Counted from the first letter of the stretch, positions 1 through 8,511 are shown. The stretch is 23,768 nt of DNA from Russula earlei (GCA_025769875.1 JAGFNK010000729.1:1-23768); one strand, 5' to 3'. Made by a program: numbers and translations. Notes: generated by a model not told the origin, from the sequence alone.

Positions 1-2
1 CC

Positions 3-1914
3 ATACAAGACTACCGAGCCCTGAACACAGCGACGATTAAAGACGCCTACCCACTACCTTTGATTCCTGAATTAATCAACAAACTCCAAGGAGCCCAATA
101 CTTTACCAAGTTTGACATATGATGGGGATACAATAACATCCGTCTAAGAGAAGGCGATGAACACCTTGCGGCATTCAGACACCATTAGGACTCCTTCGAA
201 CCTTTAATAATGACATTTGGTCTCTGCAAACGCCCCAGCCACTTTCCAACACTTTATGAACACCATCCTAGCAAAATACATTGCCACAGAACAAGTGGTC
301 GTTTACCTAGATGATATACTAATCATGGCACAAACCTTGAAAGAACTAGATGACTGGACGCATAAGGTCCTAAAGACACTCCAAGACCATGACTTATACT
401 TAAAACCAGAGAAATGTGCTTTTTGACAGACCTCTATTAGTTACCTAGGCATCAATATCTCCCAAGGACGAATATCCATGGACCAAGACAAGTTAATAGG
501 CATTACAAAATGGCCTACTCCGACCAATGTTACAGAAGTACAAGCATTTCTAGGGTTTTGCAACTTCTATCGGCGATTTATCCACCAATACTCACGAATG
601 GCACAACCCTTGTTTAATCTAACAAAGAAAGAACACCCCTTTAAATGGGAAGACGATGAAGAACAAGCATTCAGAAAATTAATTCAAGCGTTCACAACAG
701 CCCCAATCCTCATGTTTACCTGATCATACGAAACCCCTTTTGACTCATCTGCAACGCAAGCGACTTTGCAGTCGGCGCAATCTTAGAACAACCTGATGAA
801 TTTAAACAGACACCACCCAGTAGCCTATTTTTCAAAATCCTTAGACCCTGCACAACAAAATTACATGATCTATGATAAAGAACTCCTTGCCATCGTCTCA
901 TCCCTCTGGCACTTCCGACACTACCTTGAAGGCGCTACACACCCCATTGATCTATGGACAGACCACAGTAATTTGACATACTTCATGACAAAACAAAAAC
1001 TCACACGACGACAAGCCCAATGGGCACTCCTTCTCAGTAACTTTGACTTTACCATCACCCATCACCCAGGAACCATGAACAAAGCAGATGGTCTGTCCAG
1101 GTGGCCAGACTTTAAAGAGGGGATACAGAACGAAAATGATGGAAAAGTGCTTCTAGATGACAAATATTTTAAAATTAGAGCAACACACACCTCTGCCACA
1201 GAACCGATTGGTGACCAAGAACTTCAACAACAACTGCAATCTAGCAAAGAATACGACCCAGAAGTGTCTAATGCGTTAGCAATCATTATAAAGAATGGAC
1301 CAAGATGATTATCCAAAGGCTTACAAGACTGGAACTTTGAAGATGGACTAATATTATTCAAAGGAAAAGTCTACATCCCAAACAATGACACCCTATGAAA
1401 GAAAATTCTGAAACTACATCATGACTCCCTCGCCACCGGACATCCTGGCCAATGGAAAACTTACGAACTAATCAGCCGAAACTACTGGTGGCCAGGAATG
1501 CTAACCTATGTCAAAGGTTATGTAGACGGTTGCGCAATTTGCCAAAGTACAAAAAACCGCCCAAAGACAGAAACACCCCTCGTACCAATTACACAAGCTG
1601 GAGAAGTATGGAAGGGCATTACCATGGACTTTATCACGGACCTACCGATTTCACAAGGCTTTGACAGCCTCCTAGTCGTGGTAGATTGATTCAGCAAAGC
1701 AATAATCATTACCCCCTGCCACAAGACAATTACAGCGGATGAAACAGCAACACTAATCATGAACAATGTCTGGAGGAGAGTAGACCTCCCAACACAAATA
1801 ATATCAGACAAAAGTCACTCAAGAACTGTGGAAGAAATTAAATATCAAGGTATCATTGAGCACGGCATATCACCCTCAGACAGATGGAGAAACAGAACGA
1901 GTTAACCAGGAACT
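3..1914 (+). pseudogene. pol: Pol of A+: RT, RNase H and integrase (degenerate)
   Basis: Remnant of the Pol polyprotein that copies element RNA into DNA and integrates it. RT begins in frame 3 ([19 protein letters not shown]) and reaches FDI-stop-WGYNN. The frame changes near 217-228; the catalytic YLDD lies at about 303-320, followed by the connection (LGFCNFYRRFI). Another shift near 720-796 leads into RNase H ([25 protein letters not shown]). The integrase zinc domain has HHDSLATGHPG and CAIC; the core has MDFITDLP (first Asp), IISD (second Asp) and, after a small deletion and shift near 1810-1820, [18 protein letters not shown] (Glu). In-frame stops are at 120-122, 186-188, about 427-429, 1306-1308, 1396-1398 and 1687-1689. 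TGA replaces Arg at several conserved places. The frame is interrupted at 1914 by a solo LTR and resumes at 2881. Confidence 0.92.
1910..1914. repeat. Target-site duplication GAACT, left copy
   Basis: GAACT ends the integrase reading (codons for VNQEL) just before the TG of the solo LTR. The same five bases occur at 2876-2880, directly after the LTR's CA end. Removing the LTR and one copy restores the integrase frame across the site. Confidence 0.9.
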
Positions 1915-2099
1915 TGTCATAAACCATTCCCCGGAGAGGGCCCTTGAAGGACCCTTCCTTATAGGAGGAAACCCAGCCTCTATGATGCCACCCTGTTCAC
2001 ACGAGCAAAAGGGGTGAGTAGAGGTGTCCACAATATCGCGCGTGCATTGTTGCGCGAGCGATTCTCGGCACAATCGACATACAGCAAGCCCCACTTAAA

Positions 2100-2340
2100 G
2101 GCAACCCTTCTAGCAACTAAGGACAGTATTAGGGCCTTCCTAAGGACCCTTTGGAACGACCCTAGGAACTCTACAATAGGTACTAACCTAGTATCAAGGG
2201 CCCTACAACGCGTTATTAGACCAACTCTAATAACTATAGAACGAACTACAAGGCAACACTAAGGACCTTAATAGAAGTATTAGGGCCGACTCTAAGGACC
2301 CTAATAGAACTATATAAGGGCCTTATAAGATAACACTATT
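2100..2340. repeat. Degenerate GGACC(C/T)/GGGCC-rich repeats in the solo LTR
   Basis: Within the solo LTR the words CTAAGGACC, TATTAGGGCC and CCTAATAGAAC recur with small changes, for instance around 2117, 2140, 2262 and 2291. Unit length is irregular, roughly 25-40 bp. They lie upstream of the TATA box, so a role in transcription control is possible but not shown. Confidence 0.5.
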
Positions 2341-2482
2341 CCATAACCTAACTACAAGTCCTCAAATGACCGGCCCTAAACTAACTAACAGGAAATGAAT
2401 CAGGTGCTTGCACGTGCACTAAAGCAGTAAACACGTGGACTATGAAAGCTCTTACTCATCAAGAGGAGCTTCTTACTCAGCA

Positions 2483-2516
2483 GCTTACTGAGCATGACCG
2501 AGCATGCTCAGTAAGC
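2483..2516. repeat. 14-bp perfect inverted repeat in the solo LTR
   Basis: GCTTACTGAGCATG at 2483-2496 faces its exact reverse complement at 2503-2516 across a 6-base loop. It lies about 85 bp upstream of the TATA box. It could be a cruciform or a paired protein site. The word GCTCAGTAAGC also occurs in the family-A LTR near 4274. Confidence 0.8.
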
Positions 2517-2598
2517 GTCCTCCGACTTCTTACTCATCACTCTATTGTGCTTGATAACAAGGTTATGACTTGTTCCCTATTTAGCAGTTCTCTTGTAG

Positions 2599-2642
2599 TA
2601 TATAAGCGCTCAATAAAGTAGCGGACAGTCCTCAGACTGTCC
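2599..2642 (+). promoter_or_regulatory. TATA box and start-region hairpin of the solo LTR
   Basis: TATATAAG at 2599-2606 is followed about 17 bases later by GGACAGTC-CTCA-GACTGTCC (2623-2642), an 8-bp perfect stem with a 4-base loop. The spacing puts transcription start near the hairpin, so it would lie at the 5' end of the RNA. The same arrangement is seen in the family-A LTRs. Confidence 0.65.
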
Positions 2643-2875
2643 ATTTGTTTACGGCACTCTCCATCCCTGGGATACTCCTTTAAGGACCATCCCCTTGTGA
2701 CTACCCTGGCCTCTTCCCTGCGTAACTGCTCTACTCTCACAGTAACAATACCTCTCTGGTATTTGTTACTACTCTGGGCTCTACTCCTTTCCCACACGGT
2801 CTTGGACGTCTATCGACTCGTCTTTGAGCTTATCCCTCGCTCTTGAACTGGATAGTTCAACAGTGAGTCTAGACA

Positions 2876-2880
2876 GAACT
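2876..2880. repeat. Target-site duplication GAACT, right copy
   Basis: Second copy of the 5-bp duplication around the solo LTR; the integrase reading frame resumes here as LEQYLRIFCNH. Confidence 0.9.
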
Positions 2881-3589
2881 AGAACAATACCTACGAATAT
2901 TTTGCAACCACCAAGTGGACAATTGGGCAGAACTAATTCCCTTTATGGAGTTTGCACATAATGCCAGACAACACAGTGCTACAAACAAACCCCCTTTCAA
3001 GGTCTGGTATGGCTTTAACCCAACATTTGCTCCGCCCCTTGCTTTTGCATCAAAGTTCCCTTCAATCCAAGAAAGACTAACAAGACTCAACCAACTCAGA
3101 GAAGAAGTAGCTGCCTCCCTGAACCGAGCAGCTGAAATCATGAAACAATCAGGACCCCAAACCCCCACATTTCATTTTAAAGAAGGAGATCAAGTATGGT
3201 TAGAAGCCACAAATCTACGAACCACTCACCCAAAAGCAAAATTAGCCCTTCGACGCTATGGACCATTCAAAGTCATCACTGCCTATCCAGTAAATGTTCG
3301 CCTCGAGCTACCAAAGTCCTGGAAAATACACCCAGTCTTTCACCATTCCCTGATTAAACCTTACAAAGAAACCACTGCCCACGGTCCTAACTTCTCAAAC
3401 CCGCCACCGATACTGGTTGAAGGAGAAGAACAATATGAAGTAGAACAGATCTTAAGCTCTCGGCTCTCCCCAAACCGCAAAGGGATCCAATACCTAGTTA
3501 AATGGAAAGGCTACACTGCTGCAGACAACACTTGGGAACCAGCATCTAACCTATCAAAAGCGCAATTACTTGTTAAAGACTTCCATTAA
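2881..3589 (+). pseudogene. pol: Pol of A+: integrase C-terminus and chromodomain
   Basis: Continues the integrase after the solo LTR: EQYLRIFCNHQVDNWAELIP, then the core's end (FAHNARQHSATNKPPF), the GPY/F module (RRYGPFKVI, about 3250-3280) and a chromodomain at about 3425-3585 (EEQYEVEQIL, YLVKWKGY, NTWEP). In chromoviruses this domain binds histone marks and steers integration. The stretch is open for more than 220 codons and stops with TAA at 3587-3589, the natural end of Pol. It is intact locally but cannot be expressed as part of a working Pol because of the upstream damage. Confidence 0.92.
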
Positions 3590-3870
3590 AAATATCCAAA
3601 GGCGCTTAAAATGATTCCCACCAGGAGTGACCCCTAAACCAACAACTCTCATCATGACCTCCGTCGACAACTATCTTTATCCTTGTTACCAATGAACTTT
3701 TCAGAGAACCCCTGCGATCACATGCACTCAATCGACTACAGCTATCCCCAAAGCAATCCATAGAACAAGAAAGAACTCCCCACAAACGACCAGACTTCGA
3801 CTTTTCATATGCAAACTACTCCACCTTCCAAAGAAACAAGTTCCTACCGTTGCAGGAGCAACAAGTCTAT
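3590..3870 (+). other. 3' tail of A+ between Pol and PPT
   Basis: About 280 bp follow the Pol stop. No recognised domain is present. From about 3690 one frame reads like protein (LFREPLRSHALNRL, KRPDFDFSYANYS) and runs into the PPT, so a short degenerate 3' ORF or Pol extension is possible. No start codon decides the matter. Confidence 0.4.
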
Positions 3871-3884
3871 AAAGAGGGGATGAA
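3871..3884 (+). other. Polypurine tract of A+
   Basis: AAAGAGGGGATGAA, mostly purines, lies directly before the TG of the 3' LTR. This is the position where plus-strand DNA synthesis is primed. Confidence 0.8.
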
Positions 3885-4148
3885 TGTTATGAACCAAGGC
3901 CAGGTCCTGGCTGTAGATTGTCCTATTTCACTCAAGAGAGACCTCTCTCACTTTGCATTGCCGACTCCCTTCCATTTTCTGGGCTATCCCTCCTGCGGTA
4001 CAAGATATCACTATTACAAAGGCACTATAACACGACCAGGCACCTGTTTCCTAATCGGGTAATCATCGCGTGGCAGCCACATGGCCACCCAGCCACCAAG
4101 GACCTGAAACAGTGGCACAAACTATTAGAAACTGTTGCATAAATCATC

Positions 4149-4252
4149 TGACATCATCAAGGCTCCAATGACATCATGGCTGACTGAGCAACTCCACAGT
4201 GACCTCATAGGCTCACTAAGTGCTCCACAGTGACATCATAATGATGACATTG
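4149..4252 (+). promoter_or_regulatory. Cluster of CRE-like TGACATCA sites in the A+ LTR
   Basis: TGACATCA occurs at 4149-4156, 4169-4176 and 4231-4238, with variants TGACCTCA (4200-4207) and TGACATTG (4245-4252). They lie in degenerate ~30-bp repeats that also contain CTCCACA(G/A)TGA. TGACGTCA is the classic CRE/ATF bZIP palindrome, and the sister LTR keeps one perfect copy at 8504-8511. The position, 130-240 bp before the TATA box, suits an enhancer. Confidence 0.55.
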
Positions 4253-4385
4253 CTCCACAATGATCAGTAATGTGCTCAGTAAGCCTGAAACTTGACACAA
4301 GCAAGTTTATGCCTCTGTAGTCCTATTGGATGGTACCAAAGAGTCTAGAATAGTCCCAGTTCTTTGTAATTGACCCTGTACACTG

Positions 4386-4426
4386 TATATAAGCCCCAAT
4401 GAAGCATGGCAGTCGTCAGACTGTCC
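4386..4426 (+). promoter_or_regulatory. TATA box and start-region hairpin of the A+ LTR
   Basis: TATATAAG (4386-4393) is followed by GGCAGTC-GTCA-GACTGTCC (4408-4426), the hairpin seen in the solo LTR with one base missing in the left arm. Transcription probably starts near it. Confidence 0.65.
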
Positions 4427-4713
4427 ATTTGTGATACTCTCATCTTCCTGGGTACTCCCCTGCGACCGCTCAGTTTAAAGACTCCCCTCGCTCTCAAGGT
4501 ACTCTTCAACGACTGCCTTGTTTAAAGCCCTCTCACTGCACTGGCCTCCAGTCTTCGCCTCTGCCTCCAGTTACACGTACCAGTCCCCATCTGGTATATT
4601 CTAGTCATTTGGCTCGTCCTCTTGTTCAACGCCGCCTACGCCGCATACCATCTGTTCTGACCCTTGCCCACCTGCTCCTGAGTCCACACGGATCAGCAGT
4701 ACATGTCTTGACA

Positions 4714-5397
4714 GCTTTCATCTGTAAAGGAGTTGCCATTGATGTAGTAATAATTGGCCAAAGCTGCCCAAAAGGCTTCTGCATTATCAGCCTTTCCATC
4801 AAAGGGTTCTGGTGCTGTTCCGACAAGATGTGGGTTGCTTGACATTGTAGGGTTCTGAGTTGTTGCGACTGTAACAATTGGTGGAGCTGGACCTTGTAAC
4901 TGGACTCTAGTTGGAGTGAGTGTTCAGGGAATTGTTTGTGGTACGCTGCTAACTGTATGCGGAGTGGGTTGTTGAGTATTTCAACAGGTGGAGGGTCCTG
5001 GAGTAGCGCTTCAAACGCTTGGTGCAGTGCCTAGAACAGCGGTAACTTCTTGTGTTGCTCTAGCTGTGAAATCGACTTCTTTGTTGTTGTAGTAAACCCA
5101 ATATCTTCTAGAACGACTCCACTTGACTGGTTTATCTAGGAAGAGACCTGTGAAATTGTAGGGGTTGAATTCTTGAACGTTTTCCGCTCCTGGGGCTGCT
5201 GCTTTAAGTTGCTCAGTGGTAACTTTGTCATTGTTGTCTTCGTATAACCAAGTGTCAGAAAGATTTCCGTGGTTGATAATAGATACACCCGCAAATTTCC
5301 CTCGGTAACAGTGATCTTGAGTGTCATAACTGAGGCCTTCAAATAGGAGTGGGATTAGATTTTCTTCTTCGTCAGTGATGTTTCTCCTAGTGCTCAT
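4714..5397 (-). pseudogene. gag: Gag of A-, truncated, with three TGA stops
   Basis: Reads in one frame from ATG at 5397 to the break at 4714 (228 codons). The first 128 residues are open (MSTRRNITDEEENL...). The frame then meets TGA at 5011-5013, 4981-4983 and 4924-4926. After them comes a Pro/Thr-rich linker and a typical retrotransposon Gag entry (PEPFDGKADNAEAFWAALA, then NYYYINGN), the start of the capsid-like domain that packages element RNA. All three stops fit CGA (Arg) turned to TGA. The end at 4714 is the A+ insertion point, not a natural stop. The start lies only 4 nt after the stop of the upstream ORF. Confidence 0.8.
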
Positions 5398-5401
5398 AGG
5401 T

Positions 5402-6905
5402 CTAGACGACTGTTATAGTCCAATGGCCGTTGTTCCAAGGATATGCAATGGTGTAGGCTGGTTTTAGTCGAATGGTATCGGGTCTTCCTTGGTGTCTTCT
5501 TAATTGGATTCGGGAATATTCTTCAGTGATGCTGCTTTGTGTTAGAGCCACTCGGGTCTTCCACAGATATCCTTCGAATTCTGCTGGGGAGATGGCAAAG
5601 TCACTTATTTCCTTGGTGGGGTGTTTATAAACTATAAAGTGTGTCAGTCGTTGATGCCAAGCTTGGGTGCAATAACTCTTGAATTCAATTAGCTCTCTCC
5701 TTGAATGCGTAGGTAGGTTTAATGCTAAGAAGGATTGTTCTGGTAGATAGCAGTGTGAATCAGTATTCCTAAGATCAGCACTATCAGGGGATTCAACAAG
5801 GGGTGATGCAAAGGGTTGGGTAGGTACAACAGGGGTAGGAATACGATTGGTAAACAAGGGTACATAGGCGTCAGGAGGGGTAGGAGGTAATGGTCTTTTG
5901 ACAAGAAATCCTCTTGCGTTGGGGATTGTTTCTCTCTCAGGGGGTCGTTGGGATGACGCGCGTCTTCTGTGTCGAGGGGCCAGATTTATCTAATGGGGAG
6001 GTGGTAATTGCCCAGCGTCCACAAGGTACTTCTGTCAGGAGTAGGAGGTGTATCTGGTTGGAAGTTGCATGTGCAATACTCTGTTTTGCAGTTACACCTT
6101 GCTGTCCACGGATTTGACTCAGTATCTTCTGTGCTGGCAGACCAACGTTCTTGGCTAGTTGGGACAGTGGTTTGAATTGGTGTGAGGGGTCGAGGGGCAA
6201 GACTCGAGGCTTCTAGGATTGCTGGGACAGAATAGTACGCAGGGGGACCAGTATATGAGGTGTCTGGGCTGGTAATTGCCCAAGGTTGATTGTAGTCTGC
6301 GTCGTATAGCCAAGAGTCAGTTTCCCAGTCAAAGTTGTTGTGTATTCCTGGTACAACAGCAAGTTGGACATAAGATTGATTTTCCCTTTGTATTCTGTTG
6401 AGGCATAGGTGATAGAACTGGATGGTGAGACGATAGTAGCTTATGTATGTCCAAGCCAGGTAAAACAGGCGATACCCTGTCCTTAAAGAGCTAACAATGA
6501 GATGGTGACATGGCTGGATGATCCTGGTCCAAAGGTTTCAATTCACTGGAGCGCAGGGATTGATAATCAACTGGTTGTCCTTGGATGTTCTTTGCTTGAG
6601 CAAGTTGCCAATATAATAGTTGTTGTCGTGCTGGTGGCAGGAGTCGACTAAGGGTTTCAAGATATAATGCGTGTTCGTCGTGGCTTAGGAGTTGTCCAAA
6701 TGGTAAGACTTCAAGGAATTCTTTGACAATGAGATGAGGAAAGTCTTCGTGGGGTGGTTCTATTCCCTGGTACGTCGTGTAGGTTTGTTAAGGTGTTAAC
6801 AGGAAATGCAGTGGAGGCCCAGGTTCGATAGTGATTTAGACTTAAGACGTGTCTAGTGATAGCGTCTTCTTCTTCGTCTTCTTCTAAGGCGTATTCTCGA
6901 GGCAC
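5402..6905 (-). pseudogene. Leader ORF 2 of A-, unknown function, degenerate
   Basis: Coding-like sequence between leader ORF 1 and gag. The best-preserved piece runs from about 5925 to the TAG at 5402-5404 (ending YPWNNGHWTITVV). Upstream pieces in shifting frames are also protein-like: EDEEEDAITRHVLSLNHYRT near 6890-6820, FLEVLPFGQLLSHDEHALYL near 6710-6650, NNFDWETDSWLYDADYNQPW near 6340-6280, and a Cys cluster RCNCKTEYCTCNF near 6100-6060. Frame changes are needed near 6790, 6490, 6350 and 5940, and at least two stops occur. I do not recognise the family. It may be one former gene or two. Ty3/gypsy elements usually start gag soon after the primer site, so this is unusual. Confidence 0.5.
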
Positions 6906-6975
6906 TTTAGTTAAGGCAAAGGAGAAAGGTTTATTCGATCTTTATTGAAGCAGTTACAAGGGTGGTTCTTACTTT

Positions 6976-7701
6976 TTAAGAACCGTGCGCAAGATCTATG
7001 GTTTCGAGATGGTACCTCTCGATTATTTCAAGAGGGTTAGCAGGGATACGAGGTGTGAAACAGAAGCGAAGTAATTGGGGGTTGAATTGTATGGTGTCGA
7101 CTGTATAAGTCGAGTAGTGACGTAGGGATACGTGGTTACTGTTCTCTTCGAAATGTAAGTAACCATAAGCAAAAGCGAGGTGTCCGTCCAAGAAGTCGTG
7201 TACAATAGATAAGCAAAACGAGCCCTTGTAAGCAGGGCGGTAAACAGCGGGCAAAGTAAGAAGTTTCCTAAACAACGAAGTGTTAAAAATGTATGCAATT
7301 TGTCCAAGGGGGAAGTCAGCGTCTGGGGCGTATATCCCAACGTTAGAACAAATGCCAAAGGGGGTGAGGCCGTACTCAGTGGCAAGGGCAGCATTGGAGG
7401 GTTTGACCGCAAAAGTGTGCACAATGCGTGCACGAAAGGCGGTGGTGAAGGTGTCTGTGAATGCGTGATGAGCTAACTGGTCTGAGGTAGGGATGAGTCC
7501 AATGTAGTCTTGATGATTCAAGTCATGGAGGGGACGCCACTGCTCCTGGTGATGATTGGTGGTAGGGATGACAAGTACTGGTGCGGATGGAAGTGAAATG
7601 CTGTGCAAGGGGGACTGGTCGAGGAAGCCTTCAGGCAAGGGAGGACGGTCCGCTTGCTGTTGCTCGTTCTGCTGTGGGAGGGGGAGTGCCAACAGGGACA
7701 A
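6976..7701 (-). CDS. Leader ORF 1 of A-, unknown function
   Basis: An open frame of 241 codons on the minus strand, ending TAG/TGA-free until 6976 (last residues ETIDLAHGS). The first codon here is TTG, and the frame continues upstream without an obvious ATG, so the true start is unknown and may be lost. A Pro/Gln-rich N-terminus (PQQNEQQQADRPPLPEG) leads to a folded-looking part with hydrophobic and aromatic segments (FGICSNVGIYAPDADFPLGQ, LDGHLAFAYGYLHFEE, LLRFCFTPRIPANPLEIIE). There is no zinc knuckle, protease motif or obvious transmembrane helix. It lies between the 5' LTR and gag of a chromovirus, so it may be an element-encoded accessory protein or an N-terminal Gag segment. Function is not known. 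Confidence 0.5.
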   Translation of the reverse strand: MSLLALPLPQQNEQQQADRPPLPEGFLDQSPLHSISLPSAPVLVIPTTNHHQEQWRPLHDLNHQDYIGLIPTSDQLAHHAFTDTFTTAFRARIVHTFAVKPSNAALATEYGLTPFGICSNVGIYAPDADFPLGQIAYIFNTSLFRKLLTLPAVYRPAYKGSFCLSIVHDFLDGHLAFAYGYLHFEENSNHVSLRHYSTYTVDTIQFNPQLLRFCFTPRIPANPLEIIERYHLETIDLAHGS

Positions 7702-7947
7702 AGTCGCCTGGGATAGGCTGGGAAATGTTGGGAGACGATGGTGGGGCTGTTGGGGAGTATAGGATGCTAAGGGGCGAGGATGTGTCGACTGGGTCGAATG
7801 TCTTCAGTGATGATGCGAAGGGCAGTGCGTGGGGTGGGTTGCAGAGGAGAAGGGAGGCGCAAGGAGGTGTTAACCAAAGTGGGGGAGTTAGGAGTGGACA
7901 CTTGAGCGTTGGCTGGTCAATACAGGGATGATGAGAGACTGTCCAGA
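7702..7947 (-). other. 5' leader of A- with candidate primer-binding site
   Basis: Directly after the 5' LTR the minus strand reads TC-TGGACAGTCTCTC. TGG two bases after the LTR is where a tRNA 3' CCA would pair, so 7931-7945 is a candidate PBS; I cannot name the tRNA. The rest is C-rich leader with protein-like pieces in several frames that may belong to leader ORF 1. Confidence 0.4.
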
Positions 7948-8233
7948 TGTCAAGACACGTACTGCTGATCACTAAGGACTCAGGAGCAGGTGGGCAAGGG
8001 TCGGAACAGACGGTACGCAGCGTAAATGGCGTTGAACAGGAGGACGAGCCAAACGACTAGAAGATACCAGATGGGGACTGGTACGTGTTGCAAGAGGCAG
8101 AGGCGAAGAGTAGAGGCCAGTGCAACGAGGGGCTTTAAACAAGGCGGTTGTTGAAGAGTACCTTGAGGACGAGGGAGGACTTTAGACTGAGCAGTCGCAG
8201 GGGAGTACCCAGGAAGATGAGAGTATCACAAAT

Positions 8234-8274
8234 GGACAGTCTGACGACTGCCCTGCCTCATTGGGGCTTATATA
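8234..8274 (-). promoter_or_regulatory. TATA box and start-region hairpin of the A- LTR
   Basis: Minus-strand TATATAAG at 8267-8274, then GGGCAGTC-GTCA-GACTGTCC at 8253-8234. The stem keeps pairing with one G-U pair in RNA. Confidence 0.65.
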
Positions 8275-8410
8275 CAGTGTACAGGGTCGATTACAAAGAA
8301 CTGGAACTATTCTAGACTCTTTGGTACCATCCAATAGGACTACAGAGGCATAAACTTGCTTGTGTCAAGTTTCAGGCTTACTGAGCGCATTACTGATCTT
8401 TGTGGAGCGA

Positions 8411-8511
8411 TGACATCATTATGATGTCACTGTGGAGTGCTTAGTGAGCCTATGAGGTCACTGTGGAGTTGCTCAGTCAGCCATGATGTCATTGGAGCCT
8501 TGATGACGTCA
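8411..8511 (-). promoter_or_regulatory. CRE-like site cluster of the A- LTR
   Basis: The perfect palindrome TGACGTCA is at 8504-8511; TGATGTCA/TGACATCA forms are at 8411-8418, 8422-8429 and 8484-8491, and TGAGGTCA at 8453-8460. The arrangement mirrors the A+ LTR. Candidate bZIP binding sites; occupancy is not shown. Confidence 0.55.

Larger units (their letters stand above)
1915..2875 (+). mobile_element. Solo LTR of another retrotransposon family
   Basis: A 961-bp insertion begins TGTCATAAACC and ends GTCTAGACA, so it has TG...CA termini with a 4-bp inverted end (TGTC/GACA). It is flanked by GAACT on both sides. There is no coding content and no second LTR, as expected after LTR-LTR recombination removed the interior. 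It carries a TATA box at 2599-2606 and a hairpin at 2623-2642 on the plus strand, which sets its orientation. The TATA-hairpin block resembles that of the family-A LTRs, but the ends and the rest differ, so it is a related but distinct family. Confidence 0.9.
1..4713 (+). mobile_element. Ty3/gypsy chromovirus A+, 3' part, cut by the left window edge
   Basis: Plus-strand Ty3/gypsy element in the domain order RT, RNase H, integrase, chromodomain, polypurine tract, 3' LTR. The order (integrase after RNase H) and the C-terminal chromodomain place it among chromoviruses. The window opens inside RT, so gag, protease, primer site and 5' LTR lie to the left. The element is dead: it has several stops and frameshifts and a solo LTR in its integrase. 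Its 3' LTR closely matches, in inverted orientation, the LTR at 7948-8775. Its end at 4713 abuts the broken gag of that minus-strand relative, so this copy appears to have inserted into it. Confidence 0.9.
3885..4713 (+). repeat. 3' LTR of A+ (829 bp)
   Basis: Starts TGTTATGAACC after the PPT and ends GTCTTGACA. Both ends were fixed by comparison with the inverted copy at 7948-8775, where similarity stops at the same bases. It contains CRE-like sites (4149-4252), a TATA box (4386-4393) and a hairpin (4408-4426). A 74-codon ORF at 3918-4142 appears in both copies, but it is LTR sequence and probably not a gene. Confidence 0.92.

Noticed and set aside
3918..4142. 74-codon ORF found in both family-A LTRs (also 8518-8742) as a conserved small protein.
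   Set aside because: It lies in LTR sequence shared by descent; conservation is explained by the repeat, and no start context or domain supports a protein.
7556..7931. Plus-strand G-rich ORFs near 7.6-7.9 kb.
   Set aside because: They are shadows of the C-rich minus-strand leader; biased composition and no protein-like features.
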